This document shows, in pieces, positions 62,601 to 64,000 of a stretch of 64,000 nt of DNA. How positions within the stretch are numbered: the stretch's first letter is position 1; the number at the start of each line of letters is the position of its first letter. The DNA is from Archegozetes longisetosus (Eukaryota; Arthropoda; Arachnida; Sarcoptiformes; Trhypochthoniidae), in contig JAEMBT020000009.1 of assembly GCA_018873245.2 (NCBI GenBank), positions 3,622,242 through 3,686,241 on the forward strand. The letters are read 5' to 3'. The translations under genes and the position numbers were made by a program. The notes under the pieces were generated by a model, which was not told the origin of the DNA, ran no database searches, and saw only the letters and a program-made list of their open reading frames with translations.

Positions 62601-63769
62601 GTCATTTGATCCATTGATAGTCATATTAGTTCTTCCAAAAGGAATCAAATCTGTAGTAAACGATTCTCTGATGTGTTCAAAAGTAGGTCTCAATTCTTCT
62701 AAAAAGAATTTTCTGGATTGAGGACTAAATGTTTCGTAATAGACCTCAACTATAACTGGAGTGCATTCCAATGGTTTATCTCCCTATAGAAGTTTTTTAA
62801 GTATAGAAAGTTGATTAAGTAAAAAGAAAAGATTTTACAAACTTTTTAAAATTCAAATTACAGTATAGAGATCGCAAACAGTCTGTAATAAATCATTTTG
62901 AATTCTTAAGCTATGATGACCATTCAGTGTGAGCCATGGAATTAAAGGCAAAGTAGCAGATCCGATTTGATTTTTCAAGTCTTGTGTCTTATTCTGTACT
63001 TGAGAGTATATCTGATCTCCTATTTCACTCTCGAGTTTATGCAGAATATCACTCCATTCATCACTAGGTAATAAAAAGTATGCGCACATGTAAGCGGTAG
63101 CGTATATATCATTAACCCAAGTGGGACGAGTAAAAACACACGACAGGAATTGTGTAGTTCTTATACTCCCATCGATTTGATCTCCGTCGTTATTATGAAG
63201 CCAATAGTCATCGATTACAATCGCCTTTAAATTAATGTAAATTTTATATATCATAAAAATTAATAATAATTTAATGTATACTCAAAAACTAATTAATCGT
63301 TGATAGCAACTAGAAGTAATGTGTTGTGATGGCATTTTTTTATCGGATCATAAGACTAACGATATCGCGAAACTTATGGAATATTCATTATAATAATGAA
63401 AGCAAATCTAAATAAAATTTGGCAACAAATTAATGTTTATCCTAGAAAGGCCTACATAGCAATGGACTTTCTCGTTGCTGTGGTAGATGATTAAGTTTTC
63501 AACTGTAAAATTACTTGAATTTTGTTGGCTATATAGGCATCCTGTCTTGTAGCACACTTGCCATCATTCGAATTAGAACCATATAAATCAACAACATTAC
63601 CATTAGGTAAGAGCTCAATTTGTACCATTTCCTCAATATACTTATACCAGGGACTCATTTGTAAAGAGAAGAATCTTCTTGATAATTCACTTAAAGACTC
63701 GTAATAAACCCCGATCTCTAATTTGGGAGGTTTTCCTAAGAAACATCTATCAGGCTTGTGGTCTTCGTC
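59634..63769 (-). CDS. GILT-repeat adhesion GPCR, copy 2 (5' end outside the window)
   Basis: Exons: GILT A 63769-63515 and B 63224-62872; GILT A 62783-62547 and B 62475-62121; linker-HRM-GAIN 61954-61053; GPS and first helices 60986-60575; 7TM 60498-60254, 60198-60149, 60088-59844 and 59750-59634 (stop). All boundaries are GT-AG with the same phases as copy 1. The linker exon again opens like a GILT module (GDPPTAC) and then becomes Thr/Pro-rich before CSHDGIDNDTTIW. The GPS reads VCECDHLTNFAALM. The two modules are closest to modules 4 and 5 of copy 1, so the equivalents of modules 6-9 are absent. One extra base in an A run near 62463 shifts the frame at the start of the second exon B. The receptor part has no break, so this copy is the better candidate for a working gene. 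Confidence 0.85.
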
Positions 63770-64000
63770 CTAATAAGAGTTTGTACAATTTAAATAATTC
63801 AATTTCCAATACCATACAAGTGATCAGTGATGCTCAAAGCTTGAGCGTTTGGTGCTCGGTAACGAGCGTCGAGTGTTCTGATTTTGCCGAGCGCGAGCAT
63901 TGAGTGCCAAATCTTAGTACGTATATTCCATATTAGAAATACAATATAGATATTTTTTAAATATAAAAGTTGGTTTTTACTAAATATAAATTTTTACACA
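63770..64000. other. Intron of copy 2 with a GAGC/GCTC-rich patch
   Basis: 63830-63915 is rich in GCTCGGTAACGAGCGTCGAG-like words, unlike the AT-rich flanks. It is probably a small repeat element in the intron. The next upstream exon lies beyond the window. Confidence 0.35.

Noticed and set aside
1-64000. CRISPR array, bacterial operon or prophage
   Set aside because: Intron-split genes, arthropod protein families and MITEs show animal nuclear DNA; no spaced direct repeats were seen.

Overview
The window is animal nuclear DNA, AT-rich, with intron-split genes (many introns of 50-200 bp, GT-AG boundaries), chitin-binding peritrophin genes and many short inverted-repeat DNA transposons. This points to an arthropod, plausibly a mite, but the species cannot be fixed from sequence alone. 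Several gene families occur twice, and most frame breaks in otherwise good genes are one-base length changes, mostly in or beside A/T runs. These may be uncorrected long-read errors, young pseudogenes or both.

Layout, left to right. 578-5339 (+): 3' part of an ABCG transporter, with a 989-bp inverted-repeat element in its last intron. 7078-8502 (+): a secreted C-type-lectin-like gene ending in a phage-tail-collar-like domain, carrying several in-frame stops. 9.26-11.44 kb (-): two peritrophin-type chitin-binding genes, one with a 32-unit Thr/Glu hexapeptide repeat. 13.8-14.9 kb (-): a CRAL-TRIO lipid-binding protein. 15.4-16.7 kb (+): an APMAP/strictosidine-synthase-like protein. 18.3-28.9 kb (-): a very large gene encoding nine GILT-like modules joined by in-phase exons to an adhesion GPCR (HRM, GAIN, GPS, 7TM). 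29-37 kb: gene-poor DNA with fold-back elements, a mariner deletion derivative and several hairpins. 37.2-47.3 kb (-): a complete ABCG gene with NBD-TMD-NBD-TMD organisation, whose 4.2-kb middle intron carries two MITEs and a DUF7869-like transposon relic. 48.7-50.2 kb: a broken duplicate of its first exon, split by one fold-back element and abutted by another. 50.3-52.3 kb: two small secreted orphan genes, one with a partial inverted copy beside it. 54.8-58.1 kb: a Tc1 relic, a SWIM-motif transposon relic and a GC-rich MITE with a 10-bp target duplication. 59.6-63.8 kb (-): a second GILT-adhesion-GPCR gene that runs off the right edge and lacks four of the GILT modules present in the first.

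The most striking content is the GILT-repeat adhesion GPCR pair. All nine GILT-like modules of the first copy, and both modules visible in the second, have lost the catalytic CxxC, while the structural CxxG..xC signature is largely kept. The array therefore looks like a non-enzymatic disulphide-rich ectodomain on a receptor. Second is the full-size ABCG arrangement, which is typical of plants and fungi and not the usual half-size form of animals.
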